Counted from the first letter of the stretch, positions 1 through 7,783 are shown. The stretch is 27,270 nucleotides of DNA from Acinetobacter sp. UBA3106 (GCA_002365595.1 DFAM01000003.1:1-27270); one strand, 5' to 3'. A program made the numbers and translations. Notes: generated by a model not told the origin, from the sequence alone.

Positions 1-996
1 CGCAGCCGTGATGACGACGATGATGATCGTGGCGGTCGTTCCGGTGGTCGGGGTCGCAGCCGTGATGATGACGACGATGATCGTGGCGGTCGCTCTAGTG
101 GTCGAGGCCGCAGCCGTGATGATGATGATGATCGCGGTGGCCGCTATAGTGGCCGAGGTCGTAGCCGTGACGACGATGATGATCGCGGCGGCCGTTCTGG
201 TGGTCGAGGCCGCAGTCGTGATGACGACGACGATGATCGCGGCGGTCGTTCTGGTGGTCGAGGCCGCAGTCGTGATGACGACGATGATGATCGTGGCGGT
301 CGTTCCGGTGGTCGGGGTCGCAGCCGTGATGATGACGACGATGATCGTGGCGGCCGTTCTGGTGGCCGAGGTCGTAGCCGTGATGACGACGATGATGATC
401 GCGGTGGTCGCTCTAGTGGCCGAGGTCGCAGTCGTGATGATGACGACGATGATCGTGGCGGTCGCTCTAGTGGCCGAGGTCGTAGCCGTGATGACGACGA
501 TGATGATCGCGGTGGTCGATCTGGTGGCCGAGGTCGCAGTCGTGATGATGACGACGATGATCGCGGTGGTCGATCTGGTGGCCGAGGTCGCAGTCGTGAT
601 GATGACGACGATGATCGTGGCGGTCGCTCTAGTGGTCGAGGCCGCAGCCGTGATGATGATGATCGCGGTGGCCGTTATAGTGGCCGAGGTCGTAGCCGTG
701 ATGACGACGATGATGATCGCGGTGGTCGATCTGGTGGCCGAGGTCGCAGTCGTGATGATGACGATGATGATCGCGGCGGCCGCTATAGTGGCCGAGGTCG
801 TAGCCGTGATGACGACGACGATGATCGCGGTGGTCGATCTGGTGGCCGAGGTCGCAGTCGTGATGATGACGATGATCGCGGCGGCCGTTCTGGTGGTCGG
901 GGTCGCAGTCGTGATGATGACGATGATGATCGCGGCAGTCGCTCTAGTGGTCGAGGCCGCAGCCGTGATGATGACGATGATGATCGCGGCGGTCGT
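1..996 (+). repeat. In-frame tandem repeat, about 19 units of 48-54 bp
   Basis: Units begin at 1, 55, 109, 160, 211, 265, 319, 373, 427, 481, 535, 589, 643, 691, 745, 799, 853, 904 and 958. Most are 54 bp. Units 3, 4 and 17 are 51 bp (five Asp) and unit 13 is 48 bp (four Asp), so all length changes are whole codons inside the Asp run. The Asp codons alternate between two patterns (GAT GAC GAC... and GAT GAT GAC...) over much of the array, which indicates a 108-bp higher-order period. Units 2-4 closely match units 12-14, and units 1-2 match units 6-7, suggesting block duplication. The last unit diverges after RGGRS. Confidence 0.95.
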
Positions 997-1068
997 TCAG
1001 CGTCACAAAGTCGTAGTAGAAATACCACGCAACGACGTGATGAATATGGGCGTTTTACCTCTCGCTAA
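1..1068 (+). CDS. Arg/Gly/Ser/Asp repeat protein, 3' part only
   Basis: The reading frame is open from the first base of the window to a TAA at 1066-1068, giving 355 codons with no start inside the window, so the gene begins upstream. Nearly all of it is a tandem low-complexity array: RSR, then four to six Asp, then RGGRS(S/G)GRG. The non-repeat tail reads RNTTQRRDEYGRFTSR. I chose this frame because it gives one consistent acidic/basic repeat and ends in a sensible tail just before a strong terminator. The +2 frame is also open, but it encodes only a Met/Val/Ala pattern forced by the repeat. Similar R/G/S/D-rich tails occur, from memory, on KGG-type stress proteins of Acinetobacter. That family call is a guess, because the diagnostic N-terminus lies outside the window. 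The protein is likely disordered, with alternating charge blocks. Confidence 0.75.
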   Translation, partial: RSRDDDDDDRGGRSGGRGRSRDDDDDDRGGRSSGRGRSRDDDDDRGGRYSGRGRSRDDDDDRGGRSGGRGRSRDDDDDDRGGRSGGRGRSRDDDDDDRGGRSGGRGRSRDDDDDDRGGRSGGRGRSRDDDDDDRGGRSSGRGRSRDDDDDDRGGRSSGRGRSRDDDDDDRGGRSGGRGRSRDDDDDDRGGRSGGRGRSRDDDDDDRGGRSSGRGRSRDDDDRGGRYSGRGRSRDDDDDDRGGRSGGRGRSRDDDDDDRGGRYSGRGRSRDDDDDDRGGRSGGRGRSRDDDDDRGGRSGGRGRSRDDDDDDRGSRSSGRGRSRDDDDDDRGGRSASQSRSRNTTQRRDEYGRFTSR

Positions 1069-1137
1069 CCACCCGTGTTTCCATTTAAAAATTTAAATGG
1101 TTCTAACAAATATAATTAATTTTAATCACATCTTATT

Positions 1138-1165
1138 AAGCGTAGATTAATCTACGCTTTTTTTT
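1138..1165 (+). terminator. Rho-independent terminator of the repeat-protein gene
   Basis: A perfect 22-bp palindrome at 1138-1159 (arm AAGCGTAGATT) runs into a T-tract ending at 1165, about 70 bp after the stop codon. A second AT-rich inverted repeat (9-bp arms, 1081-1100) lies just upstream. Confidence 0.85.
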
Positions 1166-1260
1166 ATGAAAAAATAAAAGAAAGCTCCTGATTTTTATAA
1201 TGTAGATTATTGGTATTAGACGTTAAAAGAAAAAAAGCAAGTGCTTTAAATTATGCAAGC

Positions 1261-1298
1261 AAAAAACCAATCCTTTTAAAATTAAAAAAGATTGGTTT
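1261..1298 (-). terminator. Rho-independent terminator of the glycine-zipper gene
   Basis: The 9-bp arms AAACCAATC (1264-1272) and GATTGGTTT (1290-1298) are separated by 17 nt. Read on the minus strand, the stem is followed by a T-tract (A-run 1261-1266 on the plus strand). It lies 35 bp past the stop of the minus-strand gene at 1333. Confidence 0.75.
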
Positions 1299-1332
1299 CA
1301 GGATGATTAAGATTATTTAGCAGTATGATTAT

Positions 1333-1851
1333 TTAAGGTCGCAAGCGATTCCAGGCATCACGTGAAGCATGTTTAGCTTCTTCCCAAGAGAGACGGGATT
1401 CCGCTTTCGATCCTTCCCATTTGGAACGGAGATCCGGTTCTACATCTTCAAAACGTTTAGATGAATCATATGCAGATATATCCTCATACCCTACACGATA
1501 AGCATGCTGGTAATCCCTGTCATAATCCAAGTCAGGATAGGTAGTTTGTGAGGATTTATAATAAGGTTGATTAATACTGTTTTCACGCCAGTACGCATCT
1601 TCAACGGTAGGATCAACTGCCTCACCTACCGCATGTCCTGCTACACCACCCACTATTGCACCCACCGTTCCACCAACAATAGCTCCGATTGGACCACCTG
1701 CACTACCAATAGCAGCACCTGCAGCAGCAGCACCTGCAGCCCCTACCCCGGTTCCTACGGGATGTGAGTCATCTGTATTTGGATCGGTATTTACATCCTT
1801 TCTAGTCACGTCGGGATTATTTTTCATACGCTCATCATCAGAATGAACCAT
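1333..1851 (-). CDS. Glycine-zipper domain protein
   Basis: This is a 172-residue protein of unknown exact role. Residues 1-30 are polar and charged. Residues about 33-77 form a Gly/Ala-rich hydrophobic stretch with GxxxG spacing (for example GGPIGAIVGGTVGAIVGG), the signature of glycine-zipper segments that pack or insert in membranes. The last 90 residues are acidic and aromatic with many charged residues (tail ASRDAWNRLRP). No classical signal peptide is seen. The start is supported by AAGGAG about 7 nt before the ATG. The gene appears monocistronic, with its own terminator at 1261-1298. Family knowledge suggests an envelope- or stress-associated protein, but the function is not established. 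It sits beside a membrane microprotein on the same strand. Confidence 0.85.
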   Translation of the reverse strand: MVHSDDERMKNNPDVTRKDVNTDPNTDDSHPVGTGVGAAGAAAAGAAIGSAGGPIGAIVGGTVGAIVGGVAGHAVGEAVDPTVEDAYWRENSINQPYYKSSQTTYPDLDYDRDYQHAYRVGYEDISAYDSSKRFEDVEPDLRSKWEGSKAESRLSWEEAKHASRDAWNRLRP

Positions 1852-1987
1852 TTTATTCTCCTTATAACACTATTGTATTGAGAGAAATTGGCTTGTGATC
1901 GCCAGTTTCGGTTATGAGATTTAATCTTCAAAAAACTTGCGTTATCAATTCACTGCGCGCAATCATCTTTCGCGTTATTGCAGTGGG

Positions 1988-2158
1988 CTAAGTGTTGGAG
2001 GTGATGCTATGCATAGGACTTACCAAGGTACTGCCTTGCTGGTTGTTCAAATTTCCCATGTTTTCATCTTTATTTCTCTCATACATGGAATAAAGAATAA
2101 CTGCAATTATGACCACGACTATGACAGCGATTATAATTTTCACATCTTTTGAGTTCAT
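1988..2158 (-). CDS. Single-pass membrane microprotein
   Basis: This is a predicted 56-residue protein beginning MNSKDVKIIIAVIVVVIIAV. A very hydrophobic helix (about residues 7-23) follows a short charged N-terminus, and the rest is a polar tail (YERNKDENMGNLNNQQ...). The open frame extends 26 codons further upstream. I chose the internal ATG because the composition turns protein-like there and the upstream part looks like AT-rich leader translated by chance. The ribosome site is weak (GTGAAGAA). The gene lies 136 bp upstream of the glycine-zipper gene on the same strand. No family was recognised. It could be a small inner-membrane or stress microprotein, and a chance ORF is not excluded. 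Confidence 0.55.
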   Translation of the reverse strand: MNSKDVKIIIAVIVVVIIAVILYSMYERNKDENMGNLNNQQGSTLVSPMHSITSNT

Positions 2159-2268
2159 ATTATTCTTCACTTTTGATAAATGAGGGAATAGAAATAATGA
2201 AACTGCAAACCTGGAATAACTTTGGAGAAAACCCAACCTGAATACTCACCACTATTGAGTTTAGATAA

Positions 2269-2417
2269 TTAAAGTTTGACTTCCATTGTTTCTACTGGTT
2301 TTTCAGTTTGCTTTTTCTACTCATCAGATTGCTGAGGTTCGATTGATTTTCTAAATTTTGTTATTGCTAATTTTGTAATTTATGCTGAATTTTCTGAATA
2401 AATTTTTGAGTAGCCAT
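2269..2417 (-). pseudogene. Decayed microgene (frameshift plus stop)
   Basis: A strong ribosome site (GGAGGG) sits 7 nt before an ATG at 2417 on the minus strand. The frame reads MATQKFIQKIQHKLQN and stops at TAG (2367-2369). One frame over, the sequence continues with a charged, Gln-rich, coding-like stretch (KSIEPQQSDE), a single TAG at 2317-2319, then KKQTEKPVETMEVKL and TAA at 2269-2271. The simplest reading is a gene of about 49 codons broken by one frameshift near 2370 and one nonsense change, possibly CAG to TAG. The parent family is not recognised. The good ribosome site argues that the start was once used. The 16-codon peptide could still be translated. Confidence 0.45.
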
Positions 2418-3048
2418 TTTGCTTCCCTCCTATCTATAATTGGGTATAAATCGTACTCACATGGCTTTATTAACTCTACTCTTTATATTTGATTTACCAA
2501 TCTTTGATCTGTTTCAATTCTCTTCAATGTAAACATTATTAATTTATGTGTTTGATCTAAAGTAAAACAACGTTACCTTATTAACATTTATTATTTAAAA
2601 TATAACAAGAATAAATAAATCACGAATCAAGAAGAGATAAAAACTATTTAAATTTATCTATTATTTTATGAAGTGATGTCAGACCGATATAAAAATCTTA
2701 AAAAATTTAAACTTCATTTATTCACTTCAAAACATACCTGCTAGAAATCCACTCTAAACCTTGATAATTTATATTTATAAAATATTCAGAAAAAAATGCT
2801 TAAGCGAAAAATGGCACACAAACATACCATTTCAACCCTAAGCCCATTTAAAGGACAAGTTTGAGTTTTTAAAAAAAATTTGCTTTTATTTTTAGTCTAT
2901 ATAATATTATTTATTTTTATATCAACTATTTATTAACAAAACAAAGTCTTTCTCAGTACTGCTCTAACATTGAAGCAATTGATTAAACAAATTTTTTTGA
3001 GTCCACCTTTACTCTACCTTGAATCAGTGAATAAAATTGATCGTAAAA
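2418..3048. other. AT-rich spacer without a recognised gene
   Basis: About 630 bp of very AT-rich DNA lies between the decayed microgene and the metallopeptidase gene. I see only very short open frames, none with a convincing ribosome site, and no RNA gene or mobile-element end. It should contain the promoters of both flanking genes, but no site stands out. Confidence 0.6.
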
Positions 3049-3582
3049 ATGGCAAATCGTAACGTGATGATAGAAAAATTTAGACTATTTTTATTATTCA
3101 AACTTTATCGAATATTTGATATTTACAACTTTCGTTTTCGAAATTTAACCTCGGGTGAAATAAGTCTTGCACGACAAGTTTTCGGTGATTTAATTAATTA
3201 CCAGGAAGTCAAAATATTTAATATCAAATATCTTCCTTGGCAACCCGTAGATATGTATATGGCCCCCAATGGCAATATTTTTATGAATAACAAAAATTTT
3301 TGCGAAGATTTCTCCAAAAGATCCAGACAAATGCAAGGCTTGTTCATCCATGAGATGACCCATATTTATCAATATCAATCCAACATCAATGTCCTGTTTC
3401 AAGGCGCCATACTACAGTCCAAATACTTTTTGAGTTTTAAAACCTATAATCCTTATCAATACCATTTTCTGGCTGGCAAACCCTTTCACACATATAACAT
3501 TGAACAACAAGGAGAAATTGCTAGAGATATATTTTTTAAAAATATTCCTAACATTATTTTGGCGAATGAGAAGAATATGTAA
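3049..3582 (+). CDS. HExxH zinc metallopeptidase-like protein (vgr/Rhs-related type)
   Basis: The protein is about 177 residues from the ATG at 3049. An in-frame TTG at 3037 and an ATG at 3067 are alternative starts, and no clear ribosome site decides between them. The central feature is FIHEMTHIYQ, a zincin HExxH motif (two His ligands and a catalytic Glu, around residues 101-105 from this start), near the end of a compact domain. Other marks are LPWQPVDMYMAPNGNIFMNN upstream and a C-terminal NIEQQGEIARDIF, where an acidic residue could be the third zinc ligand. There is no signal peptide. Proteins of this look are annotated in Acinetobacter as vgr-related or Rhs-related, from memory. Whether it is a secreted toxin, a fragment of one, or a free peptidase cannot be told. 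No Rhs repeats, VgrG or immunity gene is adjacent, and the gene stands alone between two long AT-rich spacers. Confidence 0.75.
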   Translation: MANRNVMIEKFRLFLLFKLYRIFDIYNFRFRNLTSGEISLARQVFGDLINYQEVKIFNIKYLPWQPVDMYMAPNGNIFMNNKNFCEDFSKRSRQMQGLFIHEMTHIYQYQSNINVLFQGAILQSKYFLSFKTYNPYQYHFLAGKPFHTYNIEQQGEIARDIFFKNIPNIILANEKNM

Positions 3583-4282
3583 TGATTTTATTCTTGTTCA
3601 CCTTTCTAACTCTGCGCATTAATGAATTTCAGTTATTCATCATCTTTTATAACTTTATTTAAAGGAAAAATTTTCTCTTCTCGACTACTGATTTTAAAAT
3701 TCTCCAAGTTATTGTTCTGATAAACAGCTTGTTATGTAAAGACTTTATTCAATTAAAAGTATCTATAAAACGTAAAACCATTTAACTCATGTCTTGTCTT
3801 AGCTATAAATCTAATGTTTAAGCCAGCACTGAGTTTTAAAAATAATTGCTGGCCTCAAAGGGAATTACATCATTTAAATAATTTATCTACCCCCTCATGT
3901 ATATGGCATGTAATTACTAACACCTAGCAAACTAAGCCTTGATATACTATTTTTTGGCAACAGCTGAAAGTACAGTTTTTCGTTTTAAGTGATTGATTTT
4001 ATATATTTAGAATCAATTTCATCAAATCCATGATTGCTCTCATTCACAACAATTGATTTGCAGCATGCCCATTTTTGCATTCATGCTGTATTTTTTTGTC
4101 TATATTCAGATTTTTTTTTGTTTTTTTCTCTATAAACGATGCAATTCGTATATAGTATCTGATTGCTAATTATTGATTAATACGTTTATTTTATTTGTCG
4201 TCACGTACATAGCATTGAACTCATAATCTTAATAAATCTAAGTCTGTGTATACATCCCTATAGGTAATAGGATTAAGTTGGA
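3583..4282. other. AT-rich spacer with two hairpins
   Basis: There are 700 bp without a supportable gene. Two structures stand out. One is an inverted repeat with arms GCCAGCA (3822-3828) and TGCTGGC (3847-3853). The other has arms CAGCATG (4061-4067) and CATGCTG (4082-4088) followed by a T-rich tract to 4098, which looks like a plus-strand terminator. The second is 480 bp beyond the preceding gene, so it may end a small RNA or a degraded transcript rather than that gene. The nadE promoter must lie at the right end. Confidence 0.45.
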
Positions 4283-5908
4283 ATGAAAAGTTTTAAAATT
4301 GCCCTTGCACAATTCTCTCCACATATTGGCAATATCGAAGCAAATGCTCAAAAAATGCTTGAACAGGTAAATGAAGCCAAAAAACAAAAAGCCGATTTAA
4401 TTATCTTTCCGGAGCTTTCAACTTTAGGCTACCCTGCAGAAGATCTATTACTCCGCCCTAGCTTGGCCAAACGCACCGAAAAAGCATTTGAGCAACTGAG
4501 TCAGGTAAAAGATATTGTGATGGTCTTTGGTTTTGTTAATCAAACTGAAGACGGTCACCGTTATAACTCTGCCGCCGTAATGAAAGATGGCCAGGTACTG
4601 GGTGTTTATAACAAACAGAACTTGCCACACTACGGTGTATTTGATGAAAAACGTTATTTCAGCCAAGGACATCAACACCTTGTTTTTGAATATTTAGGTC
4701 ATAAATTTGGCGTACTGATTTGTGAAGATATTTGGTCACTCACTACTGTGCATCAATTATCGCAATTAAATGTTGAAACCGCTCTAGTTTTAAATGCTTC
4801 ACCTTATGAAGTGGGTAAACCGCAGCATCGTGTGACCACCATGAGCGAACTGGCTAAACAATTAAATATCAATCTGGTGTATACCAACCAGGTCGGTGGT
4901 CAGGATGATCTTATTTTTGATGGCACAAGTTTTGTAATCAATAAAGATGGCAGCATTGCTTTACAGGCACCAAGCTTTAAAGAAGATCTTTATTTTACTG
5001 AATACCAGGCTGAACAAAAAACTTATAAAGTTGGCACAGTCACACCAGCTTTGGAAACCATCGCCGAGATTTATCAAGGTCTGGTTTTAGCAACCCGTGA
5101 TTATATTCAACGTTGTGGTTTCCCGGGCGTGATTTTAGGTTTATCGGGCGGGATTGACTCGGCATTAACCCTTGCTATCGCGGTCGATGCGATTGGGGCA
5201 GATAAAGTCCAAGCGGTGATGATGCCATATACCTATACTGCACAAATCAGTGTAGAAGATGCAGCCGCACAAGCAAAAACCATGGGTGTTACTTTCGGTA
5301 TTGCTGAAATCAATCCAATCGTGAACAGTTTCATGCAAACCCTGTATCCATTCTTTGGTAACAGCCCTGCGGATGCGACTGAAGAAAACCTGCAAGCGCG
5401 TGCGCGTGGTACCTTACTGATGGGCCTGTCGAATAAATTCGGCAATCTGGTTTTATGTACCGGCAACAAATCTGAACTTGCTGTAGGTTACTGCACGCTA
5501 TATGGCGACATGGTTGGTGGTTATGCGGTGCTAAAAGACGTGTATAAAACGATTGTGTTTGAACTGGCGAAATACCGCAACAGCATTTCAGAGACTCCAG
5601 TCATTCCAGAGCGTGTCATTACTCGTCCACCTTCTGCAGAACTCCGTCCAGATCAAAAAGATCAGGACTCTTTACCGGCCTACGATGTGCTTGATGCCAT
5701 TCTTTATGCTTATATTGAAGAAGATATGAGCCAAGATGACATTATTGCCAAAGGCTTTGAAAAAGCCGTAGTGGAAAAAGTGATTCGCCTGGTTGATCGT
5801 AACGAATATAAACGTCGCCAAGGTGCGATTGGACCACGTATTAGTTCACGTGCATTTACCCGTGAACGCCGTTATCCAATCATGAATGGATGGACACCAG
5901 GTGTCTAA
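4283..5908 (+). CDS. nadE: Glutamine-dependent NAD+ synthetase
   Basis: NadE makes NAD+ from deamido-NAD+, ATP and glutamine, the last step of NAD synthesis in the cytosol. The protein has 541 residues and two domains. Residues 1-250 are a carbon-nitrogen hydrolase (glutaminase) with the Glu-Lys-Cys triad visible as E44 (FPELSTLGYPAEDL), K111 (YNKQNLP) and C147 (LICEDIW). Residues about 255-541 are the ATP-pyrophosphatase synthetase, with the SGGIDS P-loop at 288-293 and CTGNKSELAVGYCTLYGDM further on. Length and layout match the glutamine-dependent class rather than the short ammonia-dependent enzyme. An AGGA about 10 nt before the ATG may serve as a weak ribosome site. The next gene overlaps its 3' end, implying co-transcription. 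Confidence 0.97.
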   Translation: MKSFKIALAQFSPHIGNIEANAQKMLEQVNEAKKQKADLIIFPELSTLGYPAEDLLLRPSLAKRTEKAFEQLSQVKDIVMVFGFVNQTEDGHRYNSAAVMKDGQVLGVYNKQNLPHYGVFDEKRYFSQGHQHLVFEYLGHKFGVLICEDIWSLTTVHQLSQLNVETALVLNASPYEVGKPQHRVTTMSELAKQLNINLVYTNQVGGQDDLIFDGTSFVINKDGSIALQAPSFKEDLYFTEYQAEQKTYKVGTVTPALETIAEIYQGLVLATRDYIQRCGFPGVILGLSGGIDSALTLAIAVDAIGADKVQAVMMPYTYTAQISVEDAAAQAKTMGVTFGIAEINPIVNSFMQTLYPFFGNSPADATEENLQARARGTLLMGLSNKFGNLVLCTGNKSELAVGYCTLYGDMVGGYAVLKDVYKTIVFELAKYRNSISETPVIPERVITRPPSAELRPDQKDQDSLPAYDVLDAILYAYIEEDMSQDDIIAKGFEKAVVEKVIRLVDRNEYKRRQGAIGPRISSRAFTRERRYPIMNGWTPGV

Positions 5909-6926
5909 GCAGCACTTAGCCCAACAGTTTGCTCAAGCACTTATGCTTGAGCAAACCCGTTTTATTAAAAAACAATTATTAGCAGAACAAAATAATCCTT
6001 ATATTGAAAAATTTGTTCATCATATTTATACCTCTTCAGATCAGATTCTTTTAAAACAAATTATTCAACTTGAATCGCTACAAGAAGTAGTACAGAAATA
6101 TGCCTTTGAATTGAATCTGGGCGCTGAAATTTTAGAATTCATTGGCGTTGTCTCACAAAGAATTCATGATTTTGCCATTAACGACCATACTCAAATTAAT
6201 GAACTGCTGTCTGATGAATCTTTTGAACTCTGGATGTATAAAATCCTTGAGCTGGATCAATTGCGTCATTACATTCATGACAACTTGCAGCACAATCCGC
6301 AAGTCAAACATGTCAGTTTGCAGCTAGCGAACCAGATTCTTGAAGGCAATACCCCATGGCTGGATCATCTACGTAAGCTGAATACCCATCAGTATGGCTT
6401 GGGTTCTAAAATTCTGGGTTTTATTCAGGACCAGCAGCAGCATATTGAACTTAAACTTGAGCAGCAACTCGCTCAGACCCTAGTCAAACAACTAGGTCAT
6501 ATCATTTTGCTTCCTAATGAAGAACTGGCCGATATTGCGCTGCATTTGTGGGAAGATATAAAGCAAAGAACGCTTAAAGAAACCTACTCACAGTTCCAGG
6601 CGATCGACTTTGAAGAGTTTTTTATTTTAGTTTACGAAACCTGGCGTCAGTTAAGACAGTCTGAATACTTGCAACAGGTGGTTTTGGATGTGGTTGCCGG
6701 TTTTTATGATTATTTTGCCGAATACAACCTGCAAGAATTATTGCAGTCAGTGGGACTAGATGAAGAGGATTTACATCAAGAAGCACGACGCTTCCTACCC
6801 TTCACTCTTCAAGCACTAGAACAACAAGGATTGCTAGACGGGATTATTCAGGCGCTGATTTCATCTTTTTATGACAGCGAAACCACGCATCAATTCATTG
6901 AGCAGTATCTTCAAGAAAATTTGTAA
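5886..6926 (+). CDS. Conserved helical protein of unknown function, coupled to nadE
   Basis: Up to 346 residues, almost entirely alpha-helical in composition (Leu/Gln/Glu/His rich), with no signal peptide, membrane segment or catalytic motif I recognise. The ATG at 5886 lies inside nadE with no ribosome site. An in-frame GTG at 5901 (VSKQHLAQQFAQALML) has a GGATGG sequence about 7 nt upstream and overlaps the nadE stop by only 8 nt, so it may be the real start. The overlap implies translational coupling with nadE. A terminator follows at 6936-6982, so the two genes form an operon. The function is unknown. The context alone suggests a link to NAD metabolism, but this is weak. Confidence 0.85.
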   Translation: MDGHQVSKQHLAQQFAQALMLEQTRFIKKQLLAEQNNPYIEKFVHHIYTSSDQILLKQIIQLESLQEVVQKYAFELNLGAEILEFIGVVSQRIHDFAINDHTQINELLSDESFELWMYKILELDQLRHYIHDNLQHNPQVKHVSLQLANQILEGNTPWLDHLRKLNTHQYGLGSKILGFIQDQQQHIELKLEQQLAQTLVKQLGHIILLPNEELADIALHLWEDIKQRTLKETYSQFQAIDFEEFFILVYETWRQLRQSEYLQQVVLDVVAGFYDYFAEYNLQELLQSVGLDEEDLHQEARRFLPFTLQALEQQGLLDGIIQALISSFYDSETTHQFIEQYLQENL

Positions 6927-6935
6927 TTGTTATTC

Positions 6936-6982
6936 AAGGTCTGTATGTATTTCTTCATTGGATAATCAACAGACCTTTTTTT
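6936..6982 (+). terminator. Terminator of the nadE operon
   Basis: The arms AAGGTCTGT (6936-6944) and ACAGACCTT (6969-6977) are a perfect 9-bp match with a 24-nt loop, and run into T's. It lies just after the stop at 6926. Confidence 0.7.
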
Positions 6983-7016
6983 ATTTCTGAGAATCAGTCC
7001 AACTTTTTTGACCCAC

Positions 7017-7046
7017 AAAAAAAGAGACCATGCTGAGAGCATGGTC
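7017..7046 (-). terminator. Terminator of the first tRNA-Met gene
   Basis: The 9-bp arms GACCATGCT (7026-7034) and AGCATGGTC (7038-7046) have a 3-nt loop. On the minus strand the hairpin is followed by a run of seven T's, 8 nt after the tRNA 3' end. Confidence 0.85.
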
Positions 7047-7054
7047 TATAAAAA

Positions 7055-7131
7055 TGGTGGCTATGACGGGACTTGAACCTGTGACCCCCGCATTATGAGT
7101 GCGGTGCTCTAACCAACTGAGCTACATAGCC
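7055..7131 (-). tRNA. tRNA-Met (CAT), elongator
   Basis: This is a 77-nt cloverleaf on the minus strand starting GGCTATG with CCA encoded. The anticodon loop CTCATAA gives CAT on a CCGCA/TGCGG stem, and the T-arm is CAGGTTCAAGTCCTG. The sequence follows elongator tRNA-Met (D-arm AGCTCAGTTGGTTAGAGC) rather than the initiator or the CAT-reading tRNA-Ile. It is identical to the copy at 7784-7860. Confidence 0.95.
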
Positions 7132-7146
7132 ATAAACTGTGTGCGC

Positions 7147-7175
7147 ATTATCTAAATTTCAACGAATAGCGTCAA
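7147..7175 (-). promoter_or_regulatory. Sigma70 promoter of tRNA-Met copy 1
   Basis: On the minus strand, TTGACG (7170-7175) and GATAAT (7147-7152) are separated by exactly 17 bp. The -10 is followed by GC-rich GCGC, a discriminator typical of stable-RNA promoters under stringent control (inference). Confidence 0.75.
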
Positions 7176-7309
7176 GCCCTTTATTTTACGAGTGTTCAGA
7201 GTTTGAGCGTTTTAAAATTTTTCAGTTAATATTTAAACAAAATGGCTATTTATTCATGCTATTTTCTGATTGAGCCGCAAAATTAAAACCATGAAAGATT
7301 GAGATAAAA

Positions 7310-7717
7310 ATGAAACCATGCAAATTCATCGCTCTCGCTTTAACGACCTTCTTCAGTACTTCCTGCCAGGTAATTTCTCCCATATTCGTCGATTATAATG
7401 GGGTACGCATGGACGTGGCACGATGGATCAACAATCAACAGCTTTTGACCCTGCAGCAAAAACGCAGCCTGGTACAGCTAAGTAAAGCGCAGCAAAATCT
7501 ATATCGTATTGAGCAGATTCCAGAAGACCAGAAACTAGCGGTTGCTACACAAAACCAGATTGCGCTGCACTGTGCATTTTTACATTTAACTGAAAATAAA
7601 ATCGGTCAATTGCAATCAATCGTTTTTGGGCAGAACCGGAAGCACGAAATTCTGCAATACTATGAGCGGCAGTTCCCGCAGGTTAAACTGGCTGCCAGTG
7701 CGATTCAATGTGAATAA
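7310..7717 (+). CDS. Small putative lipoprotein
   Basis: A 135-residue protein with a signal-like start MKPCKFIALALTTFFSTSCQ: positive residues, a hydrophobic run, then Cys19 in an imperfect lipobox (STSC). The remainder is mostly helical (ARWINNQQLLTLQQKRSLVQ) with later Cys residues at ALHCAF and near the C-terminus (IQCE). No known domain was recognised. It sits between two identical tRNA-Met genes on the opposite strand. AGATAAAA before the ATG gives only a weak ribosome site. It could be an envelope lipoprotein. The role is unknown. Confidence 0.75.
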   Translation: MKPCKFIALALTTFFSTSCQVISPIFVDYNGVRMDVARWINNQQLLTLQQKRSLVQLSKAQQNLYRIEQIPEDQKLAVATQNQIALHCAFLHLTENKIGQLQSIVFGQNRKHEILQYYERQFPQVKLAASAIQCE

Positions 7718-7744
7718 TCTATGTTAAAGACAAATTTTACACAT

Positions 7745-7776
7745 AAAAAAAGACCACGCTTTTAGAAACGTGGTCT
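7745..7776 (-). terminator. Terminator of the second tRNA-Met gene
   Basis: The arms AGACCACG (7751-7758) and CGTGGTCT (7769-7776) give a hairpin. On the minus strand it runs into seven T's, directly after the tRNA. Confidence 0.85.
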
Positions 7777-7783
7777 ATGAAAA

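Noticed and set aside
1..996. CRISPR array
   Set aside because: The units are head-to-tail with no unique spacers and stay in one reading frame. This is a coding tandem repeat.
8..1096. Long open frame in +2 starting with ATG through the repeat array, and an antisense frame at 783-1028
   Set aside because: Both are by-products of the repeat. The +2 frame encodes only a Met/Val/Ala/Thr pattern and runs past the natural end, and the antisense frame is a Pro/Arg/Ser pattern. Frame +1 gives the coherent protein.
1567..1767. Plus-strand Thr/Ser/Cys-rich frame opposite the glycine-zipper gene
   Set aside because: It is the complement of the Gly/Ala codon run, with no ribosome site. The minus-strand gene has a good start and terminator.
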